Assembly: GCA_910587715.1 (NCBI GenBank)
Contig: CAJUMV010000023.1
Coordinates: 1-62,810 of the forward strand
Length of the DNA stretch: 62,810 bases
DNA from: an uncultured Lachnospiraceae bacterium
GTDB lineage: Bacteria; Bacillota; Clostridia; Lachnospirales; Lachnospiraceae
Direction: 5' to 3'
The notes beneath the pieces are model-generated. The model saw only the letters and a program-made list of their open reading frames with translations. It searched no databases and was not told the DNA's origin. Positions 50,825 to 59,563 of the stretch are shown here, piece by piece. Position 1 is the stretch's first letter. The number at the start of each line of letters is the position of its first letter. Position numbers and translations under genes: made by a program.

Positions 50825-52149
50825 GAGACTCTACCCCCCCCCCTGATTTTTTTGCGTGTTGCATTATTTAAGATAATCCGGCAGATAAACATGCCTTCTG
50901 CGACATCAAAGCTGACAGAACCGTCATATTTTTCAACCGACATCAGGACACTCTTGATTCCCACGCTGATCCGATCCTGATTTCGGGGAATCCCATTTTT
51001 AAACATAATCTCTGCGGTACAGGTGTTCTTGCACACAAAAACCAGCTTACCCGATTTTTGCTGCAAGGTAATCTCCAGCCTGCATTTTCCCGTTTCTCTC
51101 CCGCAGGCGTTGACCGCGTTCTCCAGAATATTGGCAAAAATAGTGACCAGATCGTAATCGGAAATCTCTGTCGTTTCCCCCAGACGAATATCGGCGTTCA
51201 CCTCCACGCCCTCCTGCCTTGCCCTGTTCACATAAGCGACAAGCAGATTGTTGACCACATGGTTGCTGCAAAAATCGACGCTGTACTTTTCTCCCTCCCG
51301 CGCCTCATATTCCTGCAGATAGGTAAGAATCGCCTGATAATCTTTCTCTCTGGCATACTCCGCCACTATCATATTGTGATGTCTAAAATCATGTCTGGTC
51401 TGTCTGGCGCTCTGCTCCATCTGCTCGTAGGAATTGACCTGCGCCCGCAGATACTTTTCGTGCAGTTCCATCTGCTTCAGGCGGCTGCCGTAATCCTGCT
51501 GCACAATATAATAAAAAAGCTGTATGTGAATGACCAGCATCATACTGCTTGCCGAAAAAATCATAGCCATATGAAGCAGGTCATACCGCTTCACACTCTG
51601 ATTATAAAAAATCACAATTGTCATCACAAAAAAAGCAAAAGATGAAACAGCAGCTGCCGTCTTATATCCGATGCGAATTTCCTTATACATGCGCATCAGC
51701 TTTTGCTTCAACAGCCTTTCATACAGAAATAAAGACCCTAAATTTAAGACGATGCGCAGACCCCAGACTGCCCAGTTCCCCGCTCCGGCAAAAGTATGCG
51801 TAGCCATCGAAATCGCCAGATAGATCAGCGTCCAGAAACTATAGTAAGTGGACACCGTAAAAAGGGATTTCGCCGGCTCTGAGCCGGACATGAAAAAGAC
51901 ATAAGCTCCCCCGAAAACAAGCATAGATGCCACATAGCCGCACAAGTAGAGCAGGATCACAGACTGCGCACGCATGCACACGGAGAGAGCCATCATGACA
52001 GCCTGGGTTAACACGACCGCAGCCGCGGAAATTGCTGCCGTCCTTTTGCGGCTGTGTTTAACCTCCAGCACAAGGTAGTAAAACCACACACCGTGCATCA
52101 GATTATTAATTATATTTGTAATAAGTGCATCTATGTTTATATTATTCAT
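50818..52149 (-). CDS. AgrC-type sensor histidine kinase (complete)
   Basis: The 443-residue kinase has an N-terminal membrane domain of about six helices (1-215), an H-box TRHDFRHHN with candidate phosphoacceptor H253, and a GHKL ATPase domain (LVTIFANILENAVNAC; SVGIKSVLMSVEKYDG). It is the first gene of the operon. Its last codons contain a run of ten G (50834-50843), so the C terminus (KIRGGGRVSC) would change with any slip in that run. No clear ribosome binding site was assigned; alternative starts near the 5' end are possible. Confidence 0.85.
   Translation of the reverse strand: MNNINIDALITNIINNLMHGVWFYYLVLEVKHSRKRTAAISAAAVVLTQAVMMALSVCMRAQSVILLYLCGYVASMLVFGGAYVFFMSGSEPAKSLFTVSTYYSFWTLIYLAISMATHTFAGAGNWAVWGLRIVLNLGSLFLYERLLKQKLMRMYKEIRIGYKTAAAVSSFAFFVMTIVIFYNQSVKRYDLLHMAMIFSASSMMLVIHIQLFYYIVQQDYGSRLKQMELHEKYLRAQVNSYEQMEQSARQTRHDFRHHNMIVAEYAREKDYQAILTYLQEYEAREGEKYSVDFCSNHVVNNLLVAYVNRARQEGVEVNADIRLGETTEISDYDLVTIFANILENAVNACGRETGKCRLEITLQQKSGKLVFVCKNTCTAEIMFKNGIPRNQDRISVGIKSVLMSVEKYDGSVSFDVAEGMFICRIILNNATRKKIRGGGRVSC
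50834..50843 (-). repeat. G10 homopolymer at the kinase-kinase junction
   Basis: Ten consecutive G (minus strand) lie in the last codons of the complete kinase and end nine bases before the ATG of the H-box-less kinase, in the position of its ribosome binding site. Such tracts are prone to length change. Confidence 0.85.
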
Positions 52150-52250
52150 GTCTTATATCATACTACATCATGTCATGTGGTGCACTCCTGTGGTACAGAT
52201 TGTACTTTTTTTGGTATAATTTGTCGAATTTGGTTTACATAACACATCTT

Positions 52251-53192
52251 CTAGCGCATCAGATACATAAAGTATCCCCCATAACCGACCAACATAAGCA
52301 GACCGCCCACACGCGCCAGCCGTTTTTTCCGGAAGACGCAGAGCCACAAAAGCACCGCCGATGCAATGCACACGATACCGTCCGTCAGAAATTCCGGTGC
52401 ATACGCCACAGGCGTAATTAACGCCGAAGTGCCTACCACGAAAAGAATATTGAAAATATTGCTGCCTACGATATTGCCTACCGCGATATCCGCTTTGCCT
52501 TTGATTGCCGCCGTCACGCTTGTCACAAGCTCTGGCAGGGAAGTGCCGAAGGCAACGATGGTCAGACCAATCAACCGCTCACTCATGCCAAAAATCAGCG
52601 CCAGCGCCGTCGCCGCATCCACCGCCACATCAGAACCGAGCACGATCATGACGCCGCCAAGCACGATCAATGCCAACATTTTCCAGACAGGCATCGGTTT
52701 TTCTTCCGGCATTTCCTCCGGCAGACCGCCGCCCTTCTTCGCAATGACAAGCAGATACCCCAGATAAAAAAGCATCAATGCCCAGAGAATCAAACCGTCG
52801 GAAAAATGCAGCAGGTTGTCACCCGCAGCCCCCATTGCCACAAGAATGACCGATACTACAATCACAAAAGGAATCTCATATCTGACCGTAGTTTTCTGTA
52901 CAGCCACAGGAGTAATCAGCGCGGTAAGCCCAAGAATCAGCAGGATATTCATAATATTGCTGCCCACAATATTGCCGATGGTAATCTCCGCACTCCCCTT
53001 TAATGCCGCCGACACGCTGACTGCCGCCTCGGGCAGCGAAGTCCCCATCGCTACGATGGTAAGCCCGATTACGAGCTGGGGAATCCCGAACCTCTCCGCC
53101 AGCCGGCTCGCCCCCTCCACAAACCAGTCCGCCCCTTTCACCAAAAGTACGAAGCCTAACGCCAACAAGCCAATCTGAATGACAACATCCAT
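52251..53192 (-). CDS. CaCA-family calcium/sodium antiporter
   Basis: The 313-residue membrane protein has the two inverted repeats of the family, each with a GTSLPE ion-binding motif (AMGTSLPEAAVSV and AFGTSLPELVTSV) and a GNIVGSNI motif (GNIVGSNIMNILLILG and GNIVGSNIFNILFVVG). It exchanges Ca2+ for Na+ or H+ across the membrane. ATG 53192 follows AAGGAGG; the longer frame to 53333 runs through the structured repeat and is rejected. About 10 membrane helices are expected. Confidence 0.93.
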   Translation of the reverse strand: MDVVIQIGLLALGFVLLVKGADWFVEGASRLAERFGIPQLVIGLTIVAMGTSLPEAAVSVSAALKGSAEITIGNIVGSNIMNILLILGLTALITPVAVQKTTVRYEIPFVIVVSVILVAMGAAGDNLLHFSDGLILWALMLFYLGYLLVIAKKGGGLPEEMPEEKPMPVWKMLALIVLGGVMIVLGSDVAVDAATALALIFGMSERLIGLTIVAFGTSLPELVTSVTAAIKGKADIAVGNIVGSNIFNILFVVGTSALITPVAYAPEFLTDGIVCIASAVLLWLCVFRKKRLARVGGLLMLVGYGGYFMYLMR

Positions 53193-53222
53193 ATCCTCTT
53201 CCTCCTTCTCGTAAGCCCCACT

Positions 53223-53312
53223 CAATCGAGTAGGGAGATTTTTCTCACTACTCGCTGCGCTGTCCGCATGCTGCCTTTGCAGCAAACTTCCCTGTGCGGA
53301 CATGCGCATAAA
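53223..53312. repeat. About 90-bp structured dispersed element, copy B
   Basis: Located 31 bases upstream of the antiporter start. It shows CGAGTAG / CTACTCG, a CTGC-cttt-GCAG hairpin and a perfect TGTCCGCA / TGCGGACA pair extended by TGCGC / GCGCA. Relative to copy A (28556-28642) both sides of the long stem are altered together. Confidence 0.75.
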
Positions 53313-53316
53313 ATGA

Positions 53317-53355
53317 AACGAGGCTTTCAACATTTTTCATGCTAAAAGTCTCGTT
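53317..53355 (-). terminator. Hairpin after the MATE gene
   Basis: AACGAGACTTT pairs with AAAGCCTCGTT (one G-T pair) on the minus strand and is followed by TCATTTTATG. It lies 180 bases beyond the MATE stop and beside repeat copy B; both repeat copies are flanked on this side by a terminator-like hairpin. Confidence 0.45.
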
Positions 53356-53405
53356 CTTTCTCTCATTTCACAAATATCCGATATGAAACAGAAAGCGTGT
53401 AAACA

Positions 53406-53419
53406 TGACACATGTGTCA
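53406..53419. promoter_or_regulatory. Perfect 14-bp palindrome upstream of the antiporter
   Basis: TGACACATGTGTCA lies about 215 bases before the antiporter start. On the minus strand it is downstream of a possible promoter (TTGACA near 53500, 17-base spacer, weak TTACAT). It may be an operator in the leader. Confidence 0.35.
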
Positions 53420-53534
53420 GGGTATGTTGCTTACACAGGATAACTACTCCCTCTTAACTTGTGAGATAATGTAACATAAAGTATGCCCGCTTGTCAAGAC
53501 TGCCATTCGTTTCCACGGCTTTTGCCGCCATTCT

Positions 53535-54917
53535 TTACCGAATCTTAGCAAGCGCCTCCTTCGACAAAATCCTCTTGATATTAATTAAGAACAACACGCT
53601 CGCCGTCGTCGCGGAAATAATATCCGAAACCGGCTCCGCATAATACACGCCCATCACGCCGAAAAAATGCGGCAGGATAATCGCCAGCGGTATCAGCAGA
53701 ATAATTTTTCGCAGCACGGCGATAAAAAGCGACACCTTCGCCTGCCCCAGCGCCAGAAACGTGGGCTGAATCCCGTTCTGCAGACCAAACACAAGCATTC
53801 CCGCCATAAAAATCGGCATCACCTTTCCGACCAGCTCCACGAGCGCCTTCTCATTCGTGAAAAATCCGGCATAAAATTCCGGAAACAGCATGGTCGTCGC
53901 CGTGGACACAAGCATAAACCCGAAGCACAGACCGATCATCCAGCGGTACAATTGTTTTACCCGCTCAAAATTTCCCGCGCCGTAGTTGTAGCTGACAATG
54001 GGCGTCATGCCCTGCGTAAAGCCGCCAATGGGCGCGGAAAAAAGCTGCATTACGCTCTGCATGATCGTAAGCGAGCCCACATGAAGATCCCCGCCGTAAG
54101 TCTGCAGTCCGTGATTTAACACAATGCTGATAAAGCTCTCCGTGGCGCGCATGATAAAGGGCGAAATCCCCAGCGAAAAAATACTGACCAGAATCCCGCG
54201 CTCCAGTCGGAGAAACTTTCTCCTTATTTGCAGAGAAGATTTCTTACTTAATAAAAAACCCGTGACCCATGCCGCGCTTAATGCCTGTGAAATCACCGTC
54301 GCCACCGCCGCGCCTTTTACTCCCATGTGCAGACCGAAGATAAAGATGGGGTCGAGAATGATATTCGCTACCGCGCCGATCAGCACCGACAGCATCGCCG
54401 TGGCCGGTCTGCTCTGGCAGATAATAAAGGCGTTCAAGCCAAGCGCCAGTTCCACAAACAGCGTGCCCACAAGATAAATTGTCAGATAGTCCACCGCATA
54501 GTCTATGGTGGCGTCGCTGGCGCCAAACTGGTAAAGCAGCGGTCTCTGAAACGCATAGAAAATCGCCATCAGCACAACCGTGCAGATTACAAGAAAGCTC
54601 ACGCTGTTACCGAGAATCTTTTCCGCGTGATCCCTGTCCTGCTTCCCCAGCCAGATGGCAGCAAGCGGCGCCGCCCCACTGTTGACGAATCCGGAAAAGG
54701 CGGAGATAAATACCGTGATACAGAAGGTAACACCCACCCCCGTCAGGGCGTTGGCTCCCACCCCTTCCATGTGTCCGATGTAGATTCTGTCGATAATGCT
54801 GTATAAAATATTGATAATCTGCGCGAGGATGGACGGCAGCGTCATACTCGCCATCAGTTTGCCGATGGACTCCGTCGCCATGCGCTCCTCGCGGGTCATT
54901 GTCCTAGCCGTGCTCAT
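53535..54917 (-). CDS. MATE-family efflux transporter
   Basis: The 460-residue protein has about 12 membrane helices in two similar halves (SMTLPSILAQIINILYSIID in the first; SIFSLGISPFIMRATESFI in the second), as in the DinF/NorM-type MATE families, which export drugs or metabolites using Na+ or H+. ATG 54917 is preferred over 54926 because AAAAAGGA is properly spaced only to the former. No regulator adjoins it, and the substrate is unknown. Confidence 0.93.
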   Translation of the reverse strand: MSTARTMTREERMATESIGKLMASMTLPSILAQIINILYSIIDRIYIGHMEGVGANALTGVGVTFCITVFISAFSGFVNSGAAPLAAIWLGKQDRDHAEKILGNSVSFLVICTVVLMAIFYAFQRPLLYQFGASDATIDYAVDYLTIYLVGTLFVELALGLNAFIICQSRPATAMLSVLIGAVANIILDPIFIFGLHMGVKGAAVATVISQALSAAWVTGFLLSKKSSLQIRRKFLRLERGILVSIFSLGISPFIMRATESFISIVLNHGLQTYGGDLHVGSLTIMQSVMQLFSAPIGGFTQGMTPIVSYNYGAGNFERVKQLYRWMIGLCFGFMLVSTATTMLFPEFYAGFFTNEKALVELVGKVMPIFMAGMLVFGLQNGIQPTFLALGQAKVSLFIAVLRKIILLIPLAIILPHFFGVMGVYYAEPVSDIISATTASVLFLINIKRILSKEALAKIR

Positions 54918-55096
54918 ACGAACCATTCCTTTTTCTGCTAAATTTGGGTCTATTTAACCTTACACGTTTCATTGCAAAAAAGCAACCGTATTTCTATTTC
55001 GCCGCCGATATGCTATTATAAAAAATATTAAGAAAAAAAGCGGTGAAAGGCAGCCGCTTATCGCAATCCATACTTAAGCTTGATTGGAGAAAACAT

Positions 55097-56491
55097 ATGA
55101 AACACATAAGAAAAATCATCTCCGCGCTGATTCTGTTTACGGAAATGAGCGCCCTCTACATCATAATCCCCTATATCACCGACGCCGGTATGCGAAACGC
55201 TTTCTTCACCCCTGCCCGCGCGCTGGCTATGATTCCGGTATGTATAGTCGGTTTTTTCCTCTTTCTTTTTATCAATATATTTCCCCGGTTTATCATCCGC
55301 CAAACATCCGGCAGCCGAAACCGGATTCTGGAAGACGGCGCCGCGCTGCTGCAGCTCTTCCTCTCTACAACTGTGGCAGAAGTCCTGTTTATCATCCTGT
55401 ATTCGCTTTCCATACGACCGGGCGGTTACGGCGGACTCGGGTATGGCATCGGTCGGCTGGTCAGTCTGCTGATTCTCGTGTTGATGGAGTCCGTTCTTTT
55501 CTGGAACGGCATCATCCGCGTGTATACGACGTCCGTCCAGCTTGGCATCAAATGGCGCATCATCGGCATCGCCTGCGGCTTTATTCCCTTCGTCCACATC
55601 TGGGCGCTGTGCCGGATTATCGCCATCACATCCAATGAAGCGGCGTTTGAAGAGGAAAAATACCTTCTGGACCAAGTGCGCGCCGAGAGCCGGCTCTGTG
55701 AGACGAAATATCCGCTGTTACTTGTGCACGGCGTATTCTTCCGCGATTTCCGTTTCTTTAATTACTGGGGCAGGATTCCCCATGCCTTAAAAAGAAACGG
55801 CGCGAGCGTCTACTACGGCAGCCAGCAGTCCGCCGCCTCTGTGGCAGACTGCGGACAGGAGCTTGCGCAGCGAATACGGGAAATCGTGCAGCAGACCGGC
55901 TGTGAAAAAGTAAACATCATCGCCCACTCCAAAGGCGGCCTCGACAGCCGCTTTGCCATAAGCGCCTGCGGCGCCGCGCCATACGTTGCTTCACTCACCA
56001 CCATCAACACGCCTCACAGGGGCTGTATTTTCGCCGATTATCTTCTGGATAACATACCTGTGAAAGTACAGAAAAGCGTGGCGCGCAAATATAACGCCGC
56101 CCTGAAAAAATGCGGCGACCATAATCCCGACTTTCTGGCCGCCGTACAGGACCTCACGGCTTCCGCCTGTGAACGCCGAAATAAAGAACTGCCCAATCAG
56201 CCCGGCATCTTTTATCAGAGCGTGGGCAGTCTGATGAACTGTGCTTCCAGCGGCAGGTTTCCTTTAAATATGGCATATCCGTTAGTCAGGCATTTCGACG
56301 GCGCAAACGACGGTCTTGTGTCCATGGAAAGTGCCTGCTGGGGAGAAAACTTCATCCGCCTTTCCACCGACAAAGGGCGGGGTATTTCTCACGGGGATAT
56401 GATTGACCTGAACCGAGAGAACATTTCCGGTTTTGATGTGAGGGAATTTTATGTAAACCTCGTCAAGGATTTAAAAAACAGAGGGCTCTGA
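55097..56491 (+). CDS. Membrane-anchored alpha/beta-hydrolase (lipase-like)
   Basis: The 464-residue protein has four to five membrane helices in its first 190 residues, followed by a lipase domain. The oxyanion strand is PLLLVHGVFFRD, the nucleophile elbow is IAHSKGG (GxSxG-like with A in the first position), and NTPHRG and a late HFDGANDGLVS with a final HGD supply candidate Asp and His. This combination of a polytopic N-terminal part and a triacylglycerol-lipase-type domain is unusual. ATG 55097 follows TTGGAG; a GTG at 55043 is the alternative. Substrate and sidedness are unknown. Confidence 0.82.
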   Translation: MKHIRKIISALILFTEMSALYIIIPYITDAGMRNAFFTPARALAMIPVCIVGFFLFLFINIFPRFIIRQTSGSRNRILEDGAALLQLFLSTTVAEVLFIILYSLSIRPGGYGGLGYGIGRLVSLLILVLMESVLFWNGIIRVYTTSVQLGIKWRIIGIACGFIPFVHIWALCRIIAITSNEAAFEEEKYLLDQVRAESRLCETKYPLLLVHGVFFRDFRFFNYWGRIPHALKRNGASVYYGSQQSAASVADCGQELAQRIREIVQQTGCEKVNIIAHSKGGLDSRFAISACGAAPYVASLTTINTPHRGCIFADYLLDNIPVKVQKSVARKYNAALKKCGDHNPDFLAAVQDLTASACERRNKELPNQPGIFYQSVGSLMNCASSGRFPLNMAYPLVRHFDGANDGLVSMESACWGENFIRLSTDKGRGISHGDMIDLNRENISGFDVREFYVNLVKDLKNRGL

Positions 56492-56510
56492 TGCGGACCC
56501 TCTGTTTTTT
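56479..56510. terminator. Bidirectional terminator, lipase/chemoreceptor
   Basis: CAGAGGG / CCCTCTG with a 12-nt loop is flanked by TTTTTT on the plus side and AAAAAA on the other, serving the convergent lipase and chemoreceptor genes. Confidence 0.85.
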
Positions 56511-56533
56511 CGCTTCCTTAGCTATATGATAAG

Positions 56534-58141
56534 TCAGGACAAAAATGATTGTAAATTCTGGTTCAAATCCTCTGCAAGCCCTGTCAGATCCGAGCTTAGC
56601 TCCGTGATACCCTTAATCTCCTCCTGCATCTGCCCCGCGGCATCAGCCGTCACCTGCGCGGTGCCAACGTTCGCCATGGAAGACTGCGCCAGCTCTTCTA
56701 TGACGTTTGACATGTTATCCTTTGTTCTGGTTACCTTACCCTCCTGCGATTTCAACACCTCGCCTATCAGATTCATCGCCGCCAGATTCTCTTCCGTTTT
56801 CTCCACCAAATCCTTGATATTTTCTCCGATCTGCGCCGCCGAATGATTGGATTCCTCCGCCAGCTTTTGAATCTGCTGCGCCACCACCGCAAAGCCTCTG
56901 CCCGCATCCCCGGCTCTCGCCGCCTCGATGCTGGCATTCAGCGCCAGAAGATTCGTCTCCTCCGCTATGTTGGTGATATACTCTGTCAAACTCTTAATCT
57001 GCTTAACGGACTCGTTCGTGGTGTCTGTCTGGTTCCTGATATCGAGTACCGTATCCTGCGCTTTTTTGCTGCTCTCTTCCAGCTCCCGCAATATGTCCGC
57101 GCTCTCCCTCGACATACTTTCCATGTCTCGCGATATCTGGTTGATGCCCTCAATCTGCACCAACATTTCCTCAATCGCCTGCTTCGTTGCCTCCACATCC
57201 TGCGCTGCCTGTGTAGCCCCGCTCTGCTGTCTGTTGGCTGTAGATGCAATCTGCTCCACACTCTCGTTCATGCTCACTGCCGCTTGTGTGGTGCTTTCCG
57301 ATGTTTTGTTCAGTTTCTCGACGGCATCCGTCAGCTTCACGGTCCCATGACGGATATCATCCAGAATATCATAAATCTTTAACCGCAGCTTTTCCGTACA
57401 GGAAGCCAGATCACCAAACTCGTCCCGTCGTTTGTTTTCCGCCAGACGCTCATCCTCAAACTGTCCGTTGGATACTTTCGAAAGCACTTCCCTCACGTTG
57501 TGGAGCACTCTGGTCAGACCGCCGATATACCAATAAATAAAGCCGCCCACCGCCAGAAGCACCATCAGCGCAATTACCACACTAATCAGAATATACTGCT
57601 TAATAATCCCGTCAAATTCCGTTGTCGGAAGCGACGCCATCATGGCACCCGTCACGGTACCGTCACCCGGCTGCACAATGGGAATCAGATAGGCATGACA
57701 CATTTTCCCGTCGATTTCTATATTGCGGTACCAGAGCTGTGCTCCCTGGTTCAGCGTATAATTGCTAATATTCGCCCCGGCTTTCATACCGTACCATCTG
57801 TCCCCGCTCTCGCTCATAACCGAGGTCATGACAGCCGTGTCACCAAAGAAAAACGTGATATCCACGCCTGTCTGCTCTTTCAGTTCATCCACAATGCCCG
57901 TCTCCTGCGAGATATTAAAATTCATGCCTCTCCAGACATTGCCGTCAGATTTCATGGCATAATCCCCGTAGCCCTGACTGTTATACAGACTCATTGCCGC
58001 CAGCGCATTTGATTTCAAGCTGTTCCTTGTCTCTTTGTACATCCCGTTCTCAAACTGGAGCAATCCGATACATAAAAGCAGGATGCCGTACACCAGCATC
58101 GGCACACAGTACAAGGTAAACATTTTCTGTTTAAATTTCAT
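56534..58141 (-). CDS. Methyl-accepting chemotaxis protein
   Basis: The 535-residue chemoreceptor has a membrane helix at about 8-29 and an extracellular domain of about 150 residues resembling a single Cache domain (DELKEQTGVDITFFFGDTAV). A second helix at about 182-205 is followed by a HAMP segment and a long signalling coiled coil with the conserved hairpin tip ETNLLALNASIEAARAGDAG. It transmits ligand binding to CheA and the flagellar motor. It lies 43 bases after a sugar-type binding lipoprotein gene on the same strand, so that protein may present ligand to it. Confidence 0.95.
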   Translation of the reverse strand: MKFKQKMFTLYCVPMLVYGILLLCIGLLQFENGMYKETRNSLKSNALAAMSLYNSQGYGDYAMKSDGNVWRGMNFNISQETGIVDELKEQTGVDITFFFGDTAVMTSVMSESGDRWYGMKAGANISNYTLNQGAQLWYRNIEIDGKMCHAYLIPIVQPGDGTVTGAMMASLPTTEFDGIIKQYILISVVIALMVLLAVGGFIYWYIGGLTRVLHNVREVLSKVSNGQFEDERLAENKRRDEFGDLASCTEKLRLKIYDILDDIRHGTVKLTDAVEKLNKTSESTTQAAVSMNESVEQIASTANRQQSGATQAAQDVEATKQAIEEMLVQIEGINQISRDMESMSRESADILRELEESSKKAQDTVLDIRNQTDTTNESVKQIKSLTEYITNIAEETNLLALNASIEAARAGDAGRGFAVVAQQIQKLAEESNHSAAQIGENIKDLVEKTEENLAAMNLIGEVLKSQEGKVTRTKDNMSNVIEELAQSSMANVGTAQVTADAAGQMQEEIKGITELSSDLTGLAEDLNQNLQSFLS

Positions 58142-58184
58142 ATCGCATCTCCTACATCGAATCGTAAGCGTTTCGGCTTCCCTG

Positions 58185-59237
58185 TTACATGGAATCCGCA
58201 GTGATAACCGTCACTCCCGTATCCGTCTTTGTGTTCGTGTCCGTATAAGTTCCTTCCAGCGCCTGCACGGCAATGACCATCCCGTCATGTCCCATACGCT
58301 CCGGATTCTGCTGCATAGTAGCATAGGCAGTGCCGTCTGCAATCAACGCCAGCATAGCGTCCGACGTGTCAAAACCCACGACCAGATCGTCCTGCCCGGA
58401 TTCTCTGACCGCCTCGCCCGCTGCCACGGAAGTACCTTCATTGGTTCCGAAAAACGCCACGTAACCCTGTCCCTGTCCTGCTGTCACCGCATTCTTGACA
58501 TTGTTCGCGTCATCCATCATATATACGGTGTCCGCCAGTTCAAAATCCGTCCCCTCGAAAGCGGCACGGAATCCTGTCTCTCTCGCCACACAGGAAGCCG
58601 TGTCCTGCGTCACGCCGAAAACGCCGATTGTGCCCGAAGTGATTCCCCTGTCCGCCAGCGCTGTCTTCATGCTCTCCGCAGCCGTCTTTCCCGCCGCCTC
58701 GTTGTCAGTCGCCAGCGCCGTCACACAGTCAAAGCTCGCCGCGCTGTCCACATAAATAATCTTACAGCCCGCATCAGCCGCCTTCTGTAAGCTGGCGTTC
58801 ACTCCCTCCGCGCTGTTCGCCGCAATCAGAATGGCTTCCGCCCCTTCCGACACCGCCTGATCCACACAGGCGCTCTGCAGCGCGTCGTCGTGCGTGTCCG
58901 GTCCGATCCATTTGTATGTAATATTTCCCAATTCTTCCGCTGCCTGCTTGCAGCCTTTATCAATCGACTGCCAATAGCTGTCCGCCAGATCCATGGTAAT
59001 CAGATACACGGTATGCGCTCCGCCGGAACCCGCCGCCGGCTGCGTTTCCTGTGCCTCCGCATCCGCCGGAACCTCCGCTGCCGCCACAGGTTCTGCCGCT
59101 GCCCCGCCGTTTACAGCCGCCGAAGGCTGCATCGGCGTATCCGGCATAATAATTTCCGGTTCACCTGCCTGTCCACAGCCCGACAGCAAAAGTCCCGTGA
59201 TGACCGTCAAGCCAATCACCTTTTGTAATTTATACAT
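58185..59237 (-). CDS. Ribose/galactose-type periplasmic-binding lipoprotein
   Basis: The 350-residue lipoprotein has a lipobox (LLSGC), an Ala/Pro/Glu-rich linker of about 45 residues and a Peripla_BP_4 domain (LITMDLADSYWQSIDKGCKQA, ILIAANSAEGVNASLQKA, GVTQDTASCVARETGFRAAF, VVGFDTSDAMLALI). It normally binds a sugar for an ABC importer, but no permease or ATPase follows; a chemoreceptor does. ATG 59237 follows GGGAGGAG. Confidence 0.9.
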   Translation of the reverse strand: MYKLQKVIGLTVITGLLLSGCGQAGEPEIIMPDTPMQPSAAVNGGAAAEPVAAAEVPADAEAQETQPAAGSGGAHTVYLITMDLADSYWQSIDKGCKQAAEELGNITYKWIGPDTHDDALQSACVDQAVSEGAEAILIAANSAEGVNASLQKAADAGCKIIYVDSAASFDCVTALATDNEAAGKTAAESMKTALADRGITSGTIGVFGVTQDTASCVARETGFRAAFEGTDFELADTVYMMDDANNVKNAVTAGQGQGYVAFFGTNEGTSVAAGEAVRESGQDDLVVGFDTSDAMLALIADGTAYATMQQNPERMGHDGMVIAVQALEGTYTDTNTKTDTGVTVITADSM

Positions 59238-59388
59238 GTCTGCTCCTCCCTTTTCCTGTAGTATTTCCCTCAAACATTATATGTTTTTGTTAAAAATAGT
59301 CAATTTTTTATTATTCATATTTAAGTTTTTATACATTTTGAACAATATAGAGTGATTTTCTGCAAAATTGGGAGATTAAAAAAGGCTA

Positions 59389-59415
59389 AAAAAAGAGCGC
59401 TCTTCTTATGCGCTC
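59389..59415 (-). terminator. Second terminator after the tRNA-Leu fragment
   Basis: On the minus strand GAGCGC / GCGCTC with a short loop is followed by a run of seven T. Confidence 0.6.
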
Positions 59416-59433
59416 CCATCTCTGTATACGGAA

Positions 59434-59464
59434 AACAGGACATTGCTCCGGATCAAGTCCTGTT
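59434..59464 (-). terminator. Terminator directly after the tRNA-Leu fragment
   Basis: On the minus strand AACAGGAC pairs with GTCCTGTT and is followed by TTCC, 22 bases after the tRNA 3' end. It was probably the terminator of the original tRNA gene. Confidence 0.65.
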
Positions 59465-59486
59465 TCCACACACTCTTAAAATTTAC

Positions 59487-59534
59487 TGCGGATAACAGGA
59501 CTTGAACCTGCACGGTCTCCCACTGGAACCTAAA
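59487..59534 (-). mobile_element. att site: 3' fragment of tRNA-Leu(UAG)
   Basis: Read on the minus strand, the 48 bases cover the anticodon loop TTTAGGT (anticodon TAG), the 3' anticodon stem TCCAG, the variable arm GTGGGAGACCGTG, a full T-arm (CAGGTTCAAGTCCTG) and the 3' acceptor strand with discriminator A. The 5' half is absent; the upstream bases do not pair with TCCAG. This is the usual mark left at the far end of an element integrated into the 3' end of a tRNA gene. Element genes should lie at higher coordinates. Confidence 0.8.
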
Positions 59535-59563
59535 TAAAGAGAATGCAGTTTTTCCCCTATTTT

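Larger units (their letters stand above)
59238..59486. other. Gene-free region between the binding protein and the tRNA fragment
   Basis: The first part is very AT-rich and may hold the promoter of the leftward operon. The rest contains two terminator-like hairpins reading leftward from the tRNA fragment. No coding frame is convincing. Confidence 0.6.

Noticed and set aside
55043..55096. Upstream GTG start for the membrane lipase
   Set aside because: ATG 55097 has a better-spaced GGAG and begins at the natural start of the first membrane helix.
59487..59534. A complete tRNA-Leu gene
   Set aside because: The 5' acceptor, D-arm and 5' anticodon stem are missing; only the 3' part is present.
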